Shown here one piece after another: positions 25,371 to 37,184 of a stretch of 64,000 nucleotides of DNA. The position numbers and the translations under genes were made by a program. The first letter of the stretch is position 1; the number at the start of each line of letters is the position of its first letter. The notes under the pieces were generated by a model. That model ran no database searches, had not been told where the DNA came from, and worked only from the letters and a program-made list of their open reading frames with translations. The stretch is taken from assembly GCA_029747585.1 (NCBI GenBank), contig JAPEVF010000157.1, positions 1-64,000 of the forward strand. The letters run 5' to 3'. This DNA is from Pleurotus djamor. Its lineage: Eukaryota; Basidiomycota; Agaricomycetes; Agaricales; Pleurotaceae.

Positions 25371-28044
25371 ATGGCCCCATCAGCTTCAAAACAAAAGCGC
25401 CTTGCGGAGAAGGCGGCCAAGCAGAGTGCCAAAATGAATGGCTCGAGTACGACGGGGAGTACGACCGTGGATTCGGCTTCGACGTCGAAGAATGGGAGCT
25501 CGGTCAACACGCCGCTCACAAACATGAGCGCAGCGAACAGTACAGATGATTTGAACGCCATGGCCAAGTTGGCGCTGGCCACGGATAGGTGCGTACTCGT
25601 CCTACATTCTTCTGGCGAGAGATTGAGATTTTGACTGGATCGCCTATGGATAGGTCAGCAGCGGGTGTCTTGGTCTCGGACCCAAAAGGTCGCGATATCA
25701 AGATCGACTCATACACCCTCTCATTCCATGGACGGCTTCTGATCGAGGGCGCTGAGATTGCGCTGAACTATGGGCAGAGATACGGTCTACTTGGAGAGAA
25801 TGGTTCAGGAAAGGTACGTCCAGCATCAGCTACGTCTATCTCAGCCACAGCTAACCCAAAGCTTCTAGTCTACTTTCCTGCAATCGATGGCGGAGCGGGA
25901 TATTGAGATCCCACCACACATCGATATCTACCTCGTCAGCGGCGGAGCAGAGCCGTCCGAAGTCAACGCCGTCGACTTCATCGTCGCTTCCGCCAAAGAA
26001 AAGGTTGCGAAGCTGGAAGCCTACATCGAGGAGCTCTCCGTCGCGGACAGCCCCGATGAGGTTGCCCTCGATGCTGCGTATGAAGAGTTGGAGGAGATGG
26101 ATCCGTCGACGTTCGAGACGAAGGCTGGTAGCATTCTACACGGTTTGGGTTTCAGCCAGACGATGATGAAGAAACCTACGAAGGACATGAGTGGTGGTTG
26201 GCGGATGCGTGTGGCGCTTGCTCGTGCCCTCTTCGTGAAACCCCATCTTCTTCTCCTTGACGAACCCACTAATCATCTTGACCTTGGAGCTGTCGTCTGG
26301 CTCGAGGCGTACCTCTCCACCTACAACCATATCCTCGTTATCACGTCACATTCGCAAGATTTCATGGACAGCGTTTGTACGAACATCATGGACCTTACGA
26401 TGAAGAAGAAGCTGGTGTATTACACGGGTAACTATACGACGTACGTGAGGACGAAGAAGGAGAATGAAGTTAACCAGATGAAGGCGTACCATAAGCAGCA
26501 GGAGGAAATTGCTCATATCAAGAAGTACGTTCCCTTACTCCCTCCTTCCCTGAGCATGGCGCTGATATCTGGCTCAGGTTCATCGCCTCTGCTGGTACCT
26601 ACGCCAATCTCGTCAAGCAAGCGAAGTCTAAACAAAAGATCATCGACAAGATGGAGGCTGCTGGTCTGATCGAAAAGGTCGAAACACCAAGACCGCTTCG
26701 GTAAGCTCACTCCCTGTCCTTCACTGTTAGATTTCTTGATGTACTCATGGCGTTATCTCTTTCATCTAGTTTCCACTTCGAAGATATCCGCAAACTTCCA
26801 CCACCAATCATCGCCTTCGACTCTGTCGCTTTCTCTTACTCTGGGAAGAAGGAGGATTACCTGTACAAGAACCTCTCCTTCGGTATCGAGTACGTCCTGC
26901 TCTTTGCTTTCCTGCCTCTCCCACCTTCTCACCTCTTCGAACAGCATGGACTCCCGCGTAGCCATCCTCGGCGCCAACGGAGCCGGTAAATCTACGTTGC
27001 TCAACCTCATCACCGGCGTCCTCCAACCCACCGAAGGCACCATTTCCAAACACTCACAGCTCAAATTGGCGAAATACTCGCAACATTCGGCTGATCAGCT
27101 GCCGTATGATAAGAGCCCAATTGAATACTTCCAGAGTTACTTTGCGGAGAAGTTCCCGGAGAAGGATATCATGGTGAGCTTTTGCTTTCTTCCTGCTGTG
27201 GTGGAAAGGTGGAAAGGACCCGATGGTCGTTTTCGTGTTTTGGGCGCTACGAAAAGCGCCCATTTGGGTCAACNTTTTTTTCATTCATTCTTCCACCGTT
27301 GTGCGCCACCCCCTACCATGACTGGTCTCTCCTTCGACTCTTTGAATGGAACCCAGCTAATCATCTTCCTCTCCGACTTACTTAGGCATGGCGAGCGCAG
27401 TTGGGTCGATTCGGTCTTTCTGGTGCCCATCAAACATCGCCAATAAAGCAGCTATCTGATGGTCTTCGGAACCGGTATGCTCTTCTCTACGTCGGTTTCA
27501 AACCATTCTCTGACGCTTCTGTAGGGTCGTATTCGCTCAACTTGCCATGGAACATCCACACGTCCTGCTCCTTGGTCAGTTTTTACTTTGTACCCTGTCG
27601 CGATTGTTATTAACCGCCAGCTTCGTTTCTTTAGATGAACCTACTAATCACTTGGATATGGAGTCGATTGATGCTTTGGCCATCGCTATCAAGGAGTTTG
27701 AGGGTGGTGTCGTTATCGTGTCCCATGACTTCCGTGAGTCCCCCGTCCGTTCTTCTCGTTTTCACGGTCGTCTAAACGCACGGCGCTACTGTAGGTCTTA
27801 TCTCCCAGGTCGCTGAAGAACTATGGGAAGTTGCGAACAAGACTATTCGTAACCTTACCAAAGAAGAAATCTCGATCGTTGACTATAAGAAGAACCTTGC
27901 TAAGCAGAGTGCGTTTCCCTGCCGTTTTCCTTTCCCAATCTCTTGGATGAAGCTGATGTGTATCGCGTTTCTGTGTCTGTAGGTTTCGCTGCTATTGAGA
28001 AGGCCAAGCTGTTCAGTAAGACGGCGCCCAAGGGCAAAACATAA
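25371..28044 (+). CDS. ARB1: ABCF-type ATPase, ribosome biogenesis factor ARB1
   Basis: Eleven exons (25371-25588, 25654-25813, 25869-26524, 26578-26700, 26770-26889, 26945-27173, 27386-27474, 27525-27574, 27635-27733, 27795-27908, 27983-28044) give 639 residues. It has two ABC ATPase cassettes and no membrane segments. Cassette 1 has Walker A GENGSGKST (about 120-128), signature MSGGWRMR and Walker [13 protein letters not shown]. Cassette 2 has GANGAGKST (about 435-443), LSDGLRNR and [11 protein letters not shown], with the charged inter-cassette linker between. The lysine/alanine-rich start ([17 protein letters not shown]) and the LSDG signature fit ARB1, a conserved shuttling factor needed for 40S and 60S maturation (610 residues in yeast), rather than GCN20 or New1. 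Intron 6 is long (212 nt), holds an N at 27274 and a GGGCGCT/AGCGCCC hairpin at 27242-27261. Confidence 0.95.
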
Positions 28045-28378
28045 ACGGACCTGCTTCGGACCGTCGTACTTTTTTTACCTTGTCACCGTTACGCATCGAC
28101 TCCGCTTGTATACGTACCCATGTCCGCTTGCATTCGATATACATCTATGTTCATGTCATGTACTTGCATACTTTAGATCCATAGTTGGCCTGACTTTGTA
28201 CGCATATGACGCTGTAGCTTCTTGTTCATCCAAGTTTTGTTGGTGACAGCCCCTGTATTGACCCTGGGGCCTGGGGTCTAGACCTGGTCACCTGGGCGCC
28301 TTGCTGTCAGTGTTGGTTTCGAACTGCGTTCCAACTTCAGAAAACCTGTCTTTCACTTTGGCGTCACTTTCATTTTCC
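28045..28378. other. Intergenic
   Basis: The 3' region of ARB1, with repeated CCTGGGG/GACCTGGTC motifs near 28258-28300. No coding signal. Confidence 0.45.
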
Positions 28379-30009
28379 ATGGTAAGTCATCCTTTACCAC
28401 GATAGCATGATTTATGACACTGAACGAACGGAATGCTAGGGGATTCTCAACGACCTGGATGCTCAACGAGCGATCGACCAGCAAATAGCGACAGAAATCA
28501 GAGCACACAACGAGCGCGTCAGAGTGCTGAAATCGCGGCGAAATGAATATTGCACAATCAACAGGGTACCCGAGGAGACCTTGACGCATATCCTTCTGCT
28601 AGTGAAGTGCTTGTCCGAGGATTCTCATCGTGGAGATATCGGTTCGGCGCGTCGGGACTGGTTCAATATTACGCGTGTGTGCGGTTCCTGGCGAAAGCTG
28701 GTCATGGACTGCCCTCGTNTTTTGGGCCTATGTCGACTCGTCATCGCGCCATGCCTATCGTATGTTGACCCTTGCGAAGTCTGCCCCCCTTCAAGTCGTA
28801 CTTCGTAGACCGCCGAGGCCAACCGAACACTTTTGGTCTTTGGCGACTGATATTATGTCCCGAACCTCACAAATTGAGGACCTCGATATCCACCTACCTC
28901 AGCGCCAAGTCACGGAACTGCTTGCTTTATCGTCGACCCAACGCGCTCCGATACTCCAGCATCTCAAAATTTACACTCAGCCGGGTGCGGACGATGGTAC
29001 TGGTGCCGAAGGCGCGTGTTTGTGGTCGGAGATGCCTTCTTTACTTTCTTTGGAAGTCTCTTATATTCCTTTACCTGTGGAACCGCTCTTTGCGCCACGT
29101 CTGAGGCATCTTCAAGTGTATTCTTCACGACACATTCCTATGGCGTGGTTGCTTGATACGCTGAGAGCGACCCCGCTCTTGGAAACTATCGATGTCGAGG
29201 ATCTGGGACCTGAGCCGACTGGCTTCGAGTCTCCCCCGGTGTCGTTGCACCATCTCCAGAAAATCTTCGCCAACTCGGACCGTTTCAGCGCCGTGAATAT
29301 CTTTAAACACCTCAGACTCCCGGTAACCTGCGCCCTTGAAGCAATGTATCCAAGTGCAAACAGCTTGGAAACCTCCGTCAATCTCACTGGTTTACGCGAA
29401 ACCTTTTCACGCTTCACATCGAACTATCTCCCATCCTCCCTCGAACGCATTGCTGTCTCGCTCTACGACACATCATTTACACTATATGTATATCGTCCCG
29501 GAGACGACTACCTTCGCTGTGATGCAAATGGAGGTCTTCCATTCATCTATTTCAGTCCCCCCGGCCGTTCGCAAGTTCCTCACTCCGCTTACGTTGAGCT
29601 ATGCCACATTCTCCCGTTGGCGCATACTCGCATCCTGGCCTTGGAGGGAGTTAAAGGCGACACAGCGGTTCCACTCGCATTGTCGCTGATGATCGCTTCG
29701 ACGGACGCCAACACATTGGAGTTGTCAGACTGTGCTCCCAGCCTTCTTACCCATCTATTCAAGACATCCAACGATGATCCACTCGTCCTCCCCAAGCTCG
29801 AATGCTTGATCTTCAAGGAAAACATGTTTCGTGTTGATTCGGTGGCAGAGCCCGATGACTTGCTCTCCGTGTTGGTTCACCTTCTCCAAGAGCGGAGAGA
29901 CTTAGGTATCCCGATAAAGACATTGAAATGTTGGCGTTGCGAGAAGTTACCTCAATCAGATATGAAGAGGCTGCGCCGTCTTGTGGATTCCATTGAATGG
30001 GATGACTAG
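28379..30009 (+). CDS. F-box protein (subfamily of the 4537-6263 gene)
   Basis: The ATG (28379-28381) is followed at once by an intron (28382-28439, GTAAGT...TAG); exon 2 runs 28440-30009. If the single N at 28719 is ignored the frame is open throughout, giving 523 residues. The protein opens MGILNDLDAQRAIDQQIA, then the F-box INRVPEETLTHILLLVK ... VCGSWRKLVMDCPRFWAYVD, then a leucine-rich region ending VDSIEWDD. Keeping the N causes an apparent frameshift in the middle of the conserved CPR-FWAYVD motif, so the N is almost certainly a spurious extra base beside a T-run. The start-codon intron and the DLDAQ-AID lead match the gene at 4537-6263, so these two are paralogues. Expected role: SCF ubiquitin-ligase adaptor. 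Confidence 0.8.
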
Positions 30010-30137
30010 GTGTAGAGTAGTATCTTACTTGACCGTGACTCTTTTATACCACTGATCACAGAGTCGCTAGGGGCCGATCACGTTCAGTGGCAAAATCACG
30101 GATCGTTCTTTTTTTTTATCCTTCCACCACCTAGAGT

Positions 30138-31418
30138 ATGACCTCCCCTACTAAGATCCAAAAGCGACCTCTTGAATCCGAAGACGAAAATATAACGGAT
30201 GATAAATCTCCGCAGCTTTCAAAGAAACCACGACCATCTATCCGGGGCTCTTCCTCGAGACATTCCATTCTAAACGAAGATGGTACCACCAAGGACGACA
30301 GGGCGAACTCATCCCCTAATCACGCCGAAAGCTCTCGTACTATATCTCAGATACCGTTTCCTATAGCACTTGGTAAGTGAACTTGCTGCAACTTCTACAA
30401 GGACGCGTAATTTGACGCGTTTCTAGGAGATCATATTTTGCTCGCGCTAGGAGGCTTGCATTGGCGCGGTCGGCTATCTTTTGAAAATCTGGTCGTATTG
30501 TAAGCGGAATGACTGCCTAGCAACTGATGATGATGAACTAAATCCTTTATTCTCAGTGGAGACTCGTACAGCCAGAATGAAGGAGAGGAAACTTGGGTAT
30601 GTCAGTCTTTAACAGCCACTCTCCCATAACAATATCTTCTCTCCTACATTCTTACGCTCACCATAGGTCGATCACACGGAACGACTGGTGGACATTGCTC
30701 CGCAGAACGTCTACAATTATGCGTTTCCAGGCGCGACGGCTGAACATGACTTTTCCACCCAGCTGTCCCAGTTCTTAAATACTTCTACTAGGCTACTGGA
30801 AAACGAAACTACTTACGGTGCGTACACTCCATGCCTCTGACCCTTCTCCCGTTTCGTTGAGGACTTACTCTGTACAAACGGCACCTACCTGACCCCAACA
30901 GTAATCTTCTTTGGGATCAACGATTGCGGGTCGACCGATGTTGACGACTTGGAAGCTATCGTAGAAGGAATCTTCGATGGAATCCACGAGCTATACGATA
31001 AATCTCACGCCCGGAACTTCATCCTCTTTGATGTTCCTCCGGTTGACCGTTCACCGCAAGGTACGAGGCGTTAGTGTCCTCTGAATTTGTCTACCAATTG
31101 ATTTCCCTCCGTTTCCCAGCTATCGATGCAGAGTCCTCCCCCACCATTTCAGATCGAATATCAGCATGGAACGAGCTTCTCCTTGCTCACGCCGAAGCCT
31201 TCGCGCGATCTACTCGAGCAGCTACCATCTTGGTATTTTCTACGCATCACGTACTTACAGAGGTCCTTGACGATCCTTTGGAATACGACTTCAGCGAAGA
31301 TGATGTTGAAAATGAAGGTGGAGGGATATGGGTTGATGATCTTCATCTGACGGGCGGGGTTCATGGGATTCTGGCGAAGGTGTTGGTTAAATCCGTTCTC
31401 GGCGAATCTTCACGCTAG
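30138..31418 (+). CDS. GDSL/SGNH hydrolase with a basic N-terminal extension
   Basis: Six exons (30138-30372, 30427-30499, 30557-30596, 30667-30817, 30902-31060, 31120-31418) give 318 residues. SGNH blocks are clear: block I VVFGDSYSQN with the nucleophile serine, block III FFGINDCGS, and block V DDLHLTG with the catalytic Asp and His. The layout fits the fungal acetylesterase-like (CE16-type) branch, which removes acetyl groups from plant polysaccharides or oligosaccharides. Such enzymes normally start with a signal peptide. Here the first about 75 residues are polar and charged, with KRPLESEDE and LSKKPRP, more like a nuclear targeting segment, and the enzyme part begins in exon 2. Either the N-terminal exon is a newly acquired extension, or the true start lies elsewhere. 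It is convergent with the next gene, about 20 bases away. Confidence 0.8.
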
Positions 31419-31438
31419 AACATCCGTTCCATTTCCTC

Positions 31439-32952
31439 TCAGATTCGTATGAATAAACTGACGGCTACGATCCGCGTTATTACAAACAGTCCTTGAACAG
31501 TCCACTGCTTATTCTCCACGATACCTTCGAACAAGTGCATAGCCGTCCACTNAAAAACCGAGTCAGTTACCCAGAACCAACGGTCAGAAAAATAAATACC
31601 CATAGCGGCTTGTACATCCTTGGAGACCTCATCGACCTCCCACCACGATCCAAACATTGGCGGCTCGGGAACACTAACGCGAACAACTTCTTCCTCCCCA
31701 AACCCACATTTCACGTGACGGCTGACCACGACTGATGTTGGGTCAATGTGGAAGTCGATGATTACGAGGTTCGTGTATTTCTCGAAGAGACGTTTGGAGA
31801 AAGTAGTGTCGGTATGGGGAGGGATACTCTGGAGTCGAAGATAACGGAGGGTTTGAGTGGGAAGAAGGAGAAGGGAGCTTTGGCGGAGGTCGTGCATGGA
31901 CTATGAGTAGATAAAGCGAATTTACTAAGTACCTTTGCAAGAAAAGGATTTCAAAAGCTCGTACCTCGGTTTCTTTGAAAGACGTGAATAGCATCTGGAT
32001 GTTTTCAAGGCTCCTCAGTGTCCGGGGAATCAGAAGATCGGCCGAGTTTATACGAAAGAGTAGCTTGAGAGTCGACACATTTCGCAGCAAGTTGTCTGGA
32101 AAATGGGGAAGCATGTAAGGGTTTTCCAAGATCAGGTGCATGAGCTGTGGCGAATTCGGGTAGTTTATAAGGGACCAAATGGTATGGCACCCGTCAAGGG
32201 TATGTAAGTTCGGTAAGGATATGGGGGACGAAGTGAACGTTTCGTTCAACTTGAGCTGTTGGACGGAAAGGAATTGGAGTGATGGATGGTCACGAATGAA
32301 CTCAAGGACGCCTCTGGAGTCCCAGTCGGATTCCACGACCAGATGAGTTAGAAGGTTGATCGACTGTTGAGGAAGCGACTGGAGTATTCCTGTCTGAGCG
32401 CTTAGAGCCGGAGAGATAGACAGGTGCTGGAGGTTGATGAAGAACGGGAACAACATCCCAACCTGACGCCATGCTTGATCTAAATCGGTGAACGTCCTGA
32501 GAAACGGGAGGGACGAAAACGATCGGACGTTCTTGGCCAGAGACGGATTAGCCGTCAGCGTACGTAGGAGGTGAGGCAAGCGACGAGGAGCAATGGATGT
32601 GTATGGATATCGATAATCACGGAACCCGTTGAAGTATTCTGGGATCAGAAAGATGGATTCGTACATGATTGGGAGGACGAAATGATAGAAGTTCGGCGAG
32701 ACGAGCAGGAGATGGCGCAAAGAGTTGCGATCTGTGGTATTCCTGGCGAATTCGGCAAAGATCATTTCTAGAAGCTCTGGGGGAAACTGTTTACGTGTTT
32801 GGGATGTGGTTAGGGAATGGCATTCCACACGAGATGAGTTGTACCTTTGGCTTTTCCCTCTCGATCTGTGACAGTGGGTCATCTTGGTGGGAAATTTGAG
32901 GGCTTGGAGGGTGAAGCGAAAGCTCAGACTGGATAGCTTTGGAAAAAGCCAT
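31439..32952 (-). CDS. F-box protein, third subfamily
   Basis: Three exons (32952-32845, 32786-31965, 31900-31439) with short GT-AG introns in phase 0. The spliced start is MAFSKAIQSELSLHPPSPQ, then FPPELLEMIFAEFA ... HLLLVSPNFYHFVLPIMYESI as the F-box, then leucine-rich repeats (LLTHLVVESDW, HPSLQFLSVQQLKL, LMHLILENPYML). The C-terminal exon reads LRYLRLQSIPPHTD ... PEPPMFGSWWEVDE ... DRWFWVTDSVF. An N at 31552 follows this motif beside an A-run: if it is a spurious base the protein ends at 31480, otherwise at 31439, so the last about 25 residues are uncertain (about 460 in all). No other copy in the window is close to it. Confidence 0.75.
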
Positions 32953-34452
32953 CGTTCAGGCTGTAGAAATCGATGAGCGCCGGGTTCCCCATCCTCCTAG
33001 GCCCTAGAACTGGTCAAGGAGTCAGGGGCTCATATGATCGATTCGTACGCGCAGACGATGCCTGGTGGGAGACTCGGGGAAAGTGTGCCTATTATTATTA
33101 TATCTAAGGAAGTCACAGTGACTGCCACTCATACGCATTGTACGCTGTAGCGCAATTCGACAGTGTGACCAGGAAAATATATCTGTGGTAACGAGGTTCA
33201 TTGAATATGGAACACCTTATTCGCCCAGGGGGCCGGAATTAGCTTCAAACTTCGAAGCTTCAAATTTCAATGCTAATGAACGGTCTGCTTATGGTGCGTA
33301 AAAGAGCGGGACGTACACAGACTGATGGACCGATTCCACTTCAATTTCACGTGACACTGGGGGAGACCACTGGATTCGCACGCCATGTCGTTTTTGAAGC
33401 CCCTGCTAGCAGCCAGCTTGCTCTCATCCAACTCACATCCACAGTCCATAGCAGCCTGGTCTATTCTGCGTCTTCGAAACCACGAATTCTTCTCTTTATC
33501 CTCCCGCTGAAAGCTTGGAAAGCTATACACGGATATCCCACCAACCCTTACTCGAAGTCTGCCCGCTTGTGCCCAGATTCTCAGTCAGAATTCTTATCTT
33601 CGTCAGAGATGGACACATTCACCCGGAAGAGCCAACGAACAGTATCCTGCATGAGTCTTCATAGAGGATATCGAGTTCGCTCCGGATCTGCGTTGATTCC
33701 TGCTTGAATATCCGGGGCTGTCCAGTGTCTCACCCTTCTCACGCACTCGATGGGGTTTCTTCCTTTCGTTCCGAGTCAAACTGCGTCTTCATCCACTCTT
33801 CTTCTCTGCGCCAATTGACGGTCGGTTGGACAGAGCCAGAACCGTGGCAAACGTATCCGACCGCTGGCTGAGCGGCCCTCGGATTTGCCCTGGTGATGCT
33901 TTGATGGATGTCGCTGAGTATGACAGTTTCGACCCATCAACCTCATGCATCATCTGAAGACATTTTTCTGATAGAGAAGGTATCTATTCTGGTCACACGA
34001 CTACGGCTAGGTTCTATTCAAGACGATTCACCCGTTTGCAGCTGCCTCTGTCCGATGACATCGATTATGGAGTTTGGCGTCGTTTTTGGAGTGGAAGCAG
34101 AGTCGTTTGCTGTGATAGCGTCCTTAGGGTGACAAAAAAGTGCTAGTGAATACCCACGCAGCTTGTTTCATCTTTTTCACGTTTTTTTTAACCGCGTCAT
34201 AACCAGGAGAATCCTCCGAAACACCAAACGTCTCCGTCGAATGAATTATGAGCGACAGGAACTACGCTCTGCTATCCCAGTTTGAACGGCCAAATCTTCA
34301 CGCAACGTCTGCGAAATGTGTTCTTGCGAGCTTTTGTTCCTTCTTGCATTCAATTCTCTGCCCCTCTGTCAGTATTTCCCCCCTTGAACGGTCTCATGAG
34401 CTCTGACTTACCTCCTGTTAGGACGATTTCTCTCAACTCTATACTTCCTGCC
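32953..34452. other. Intergenic
   Basis: The longest frame (about 33270-33707, plus) has no conserved motif and starts without context; I do not support it. No repeats of note. Confidence 0.4.
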
Positions 34453-34460
34453 TATAAAAG
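34453..34460 (+). promoter_or_regulatory. TATA box
   Basis: TATAAAAG lies 108-115 bases before the ATG of the CBM1 protein gene, followed by a CT-rich leader typical of well expressed fungal secreted proteins. Confidence 0.6.
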
Positions 34461-34567
34461 CCTCTGATAAACGGTGGTAGGCTTCATCAGAATCCCTTCT
34501 GACCGGTCACCTAGACACTGAACGCTCCCAACTCCCTCTCAATTCTCAGCTAATTTCGAGAGCGACG

Positions 34568-35584
34568 ATGAACATGAACTTCAACCTCCTCGTCAACTTC
34601 ACCGCCTTCGCACTCTTCGCACTCTTTGCTCGAGCTCAGAGCAACGTTGGCTCGAACTTCACTGCGAGCAGCACCTTGGAACTCACTGGCCTTGCGTCGG
34701 GTGCGCTCATCGACAACTCTACCAGTGCTGGAGTAAGTTTCTTCGTTCTTCTTCATCTTTGGGCCGTTAACTCAAAATTATTTTACCCTGAACAGACCAT
34801 CTCTGGCAGCGTTCTCGAAATTCGCTGCCTCCTCCTCGTTCGCCAGAAGGGAAACTGGAAGGATCCCAACACCGGAAAATCGGGGAGCGTGTCCTTTGGA
34901 CCGTATGAGGGGAACGGAAACACCGTCGCCGTTCAATTCAAGGACTTTGGTATTCCTAACGGCGTCCTCGTGAGTACACCATCGCGTTTTCTGGATAGGA
35001 AACACCTCTAATGGCTATTCAATATAGATCGACGAGCCTCTCGATGTTTCAGCGTCGTCTGACATTGACTTAGATCTTTGGTTCACCGTCGACTTTAGCT
35101 CCCCTTGTGTTGCACATTACACTTGGTGAGCACTTTGGATTTCCGCCTTTTTCAATCTTTTGTTGCTCACAACACTGTATTTCATAGTACCGGAAGTGTC
35201 TTCAAGTACACTTACACCTATACGGGACTCACTTGCGGCGGCTCTCCTAGTCCCAGTCCCAGTAACTCTGCTCCCGCGCCTTCAGGTACCGCGGTTCCCA
35301 AGGTGCGTCCTGCTTAACACCCCATATTTGAGTCCGTCCCGTTGCTTACCTTGGGATCCCACTAGTTTGGTCAATGCGGCGGTACGTCTTGCTTTTCTTA
35401 CACTACGATTCTTCTTCCTACAAGCTCATGATACTGCTTTAGGGATAGGCTGGACTGGCTCGACTGTATGTGTCGCCGGGACAGTTTGCACCGTCGCGAA
35501 TGCCGTGAGTGTATCCTCAATCTTGCTGAGTATTTAAGAGGGTCTAACGGTTTAATTTATTAGTTCTTCTCCCAGTGTTTGTAG
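34568..35584 (+). CDS. Secreted protein with C-terminal CBM1 cellulose-binding module
   Basis: Seven exons (34568-34732, 34796-34969, 35028-35125, 35188-35302, 35366-35381, 35443-35504, 35564-35584) give 216 residues. A signal peptide (FALFALFARA) is followed by an about 130-residue domain with motifs EIRCLLLVRQKGNW, GNTVAVQFKDFGIP and DLDLWFTVDF, which I do not recognise. A Ser/Pro linker (PSPSPSNSAPAPSG) leads to the C-terminal module FGQCGGIGWTGSTVCVAGTVC...FFSQCL, a canonical fungal CBM1 with its cysteines and aromatic residues. CBM1 anchors secreted enzymes to cellulose. The module is split over three exons, one only 16 nt long (FGQCG) and the last 21 nt. The upstream domain looks beta-rich and may be a plant-polymer-active or binding domain; no catalytic motif could be named. 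Confidence 0.85.
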
Positions 35585-36237
35585 TTCACAAATGTCGCTG
35601 GCTTCCAGTTACGCGACAGGGTCATTCACCCCCAAGTCCAGTTTCATCTATTCACCGTCTGAATCTGTATGTCTGCCTTAACTTCTCCTGATTTCATGTG
35701 TTTTCCTTTGATATATATATCGTTCCGCGCCTAGCCTGACGCCCTGAAAAATTCCTCCTGGTGCCATACTTGAGATTAAACGAGAACACGATGTGGAAGG
35801 TGTCTGCTTGAAGCTCTAGAGTAGAGTCCTCTCCGTTCATTATCAACTAAGCCAGAAAGGAGCTTCCCAGCCTAGATCCAACCCATGACCTATCGCACGG
35901 AAACTCCTGTCAGTAAATTGAAGTCGCATCGTCCTTCTCCGCGCCAAGTCATAGTCTGTACTCTTTGTCTCATAATAAGACATCACGCTGCCCAACAGCC
36001 TTGCCTTGGCCGAGACATCGCCCGCTCATTGTCCTCTATTTTTCGCTGGTAAGCCGTGTCATCAATTCTCTTTTGGATTGTTGATATCGGACAATGAAGA
36101 ATTGAGACTACACCGTATAGACCATCGGTAACCTTAGTGGTCGCGCGTCACTACCCCAGCCGTGTGGTCGTATCATTGTCAATGGTCCACCGTCATTGCC
36201 CACCGCGTCGCGTGCGTGCCACCGAGGCGAGCTGGCG
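35585..36237. other. Intergenic
   Basis: No gene. A short alternating palindrome GATATATATATC lies at 35710-35721. Confidence 0.5.
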
Positions 36238-36245
36238 TATAAAAG
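36238..36245 (+). promoter_or_regulatory. TATA box
   Basis: TATAAAAG lies 115-122 bases before the ATG at 36360, with a CT-rich leader between. This supports the choice of reading frame for the next gene. Confidence 0.6.
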
Positions 36246-36359
36246 CAACTCTTCGCCGCCAGAGTTCACCGTCATCGCACTCTCTTTCCATCACTCAACA
36301 CATCCTTCCTTCCGCCTCTACCCCGTGTCATACAAGTCCTCTTACCTTAGAGAGCTGCG

Positions 36360-37184
36360 ATGAACCAACACACTCGATATAGCCCCCGTGCTCAGCGCAT
36401 CAACTCCAACGTTACGCAAGTTCCAGGCGGTCTGCGATCTCCTTTCATGGGAACGACTTCTCGTCAACGCGGACCCTTCGAAGGTGTCCCTGAGCAGAAC
36501 CAGGATCTTCGTATCCTGTATCATATCTTCGACTACATCTATGCCAACGACCCTGGTTTCCGCGACTTCGTCTCTGAACGTGAACAAGAATACGCCCCTC
36601 GCCCTCGCCAGACTGCAAATACCTTCGTCGGCACTCCCAATCCAACCGCTGATTTTCGAGGACTCGATAATGGATCTCCCCGTGGAGATCACCATCATAA
36701 CCCTCCGTTCCAGGTTTACTCTGATGCGCCCCCTCCCAGCCCATCCTTCTCTCGCCCTCCTTCTCCTCACCAAGCTCAAACATCCCAGTCTCCAGCCCAA
36801 GCTCATCCTCACGAAGACTACAACTACTTCACCCTCAGATCCGCAGCGCGCCAATTGCGCTTTGACAACGTTGAATACGATGAGGACGAGTATGAGGGAG
36901 TTGATGATGGAGAGGATGAATTTGAGAGTCCGTTCTTCGACCCCGATAACGAGTATGATGGTGGAGAGGAGCGTCTCCGACAGCTGGCTGAGCTTGCCAG
37001 TACCCATGGTCCAGTTCACAGTCACGCCGTGCACTACCCCTCCCCGGCATCGACCAATGCGACCATCCAAGCTCCTGCTCAAGGAACGGTTTCTGGCGTC
37101 ATTAACACCGTTGGCCAGCAGGGTGGCGAAGACGAAGCTATCGAAATCCGAGTCAAGATGTCAATTTCACGCTTGCTCAACTAG
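36360..37184 (+). CDS. Uncharacterised acidic, low-complexity protein
   Basis: A single exon of 274 residues starting MNQHTRYSPRAQRINS. The N-terminal third has one ordered-looking segment (QNQDLRILYHIFDYIYANDPGFRDFV). The middle is proline/serine-rich (PPPSPSFSRPPSPHQ) and the C-terminal half has a long acidic run (YDEDEYEGVDDGEDEFESPF). No signal peptide or membrane segment is visible. I do not recognise a family; disorder and acid content would fit a nuclear or scaffold protein. Two other long frames overlap it (a 300-residue plus frame and a 246-residue minus frame); this one is preferred because its start follows a TATA box at normal spacing and its composition is more protein-like. Confidence 0.55.
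   Translation: MNQHTRYSPRAQRINSNVTQVPGGLRSPFMGTTSRQRGPFEGVPEQNQDLRILYHIFDYIYANDPGFRDFVSEREQEYAPRPRQTANTFVGTPNPTADFRGLDNGSPRGDHHHNPPFQVYSDAPPPSPSFSRPPSPHQAQTSQSPAQAHPHEDYNYFTLRSAARQLRFDNVEYDEDEYEGVDDGEDEFESPFFDPDNEYDGGEERLRQLAELASTHGPVHSHAVHYPSPASTNATIQAPAQGTVSGVINTVGQQGGEDEAIEIRVKMSISRLLN

Noticed and set aside
33270..33707. Possible cytochrome P450 fragment
   Set aside because: A few residues around KAWKAIHGY and FTRKSQRTVS looked P450-like, but there is no cysteine haem motif, no ExxR and no extension in any frame.
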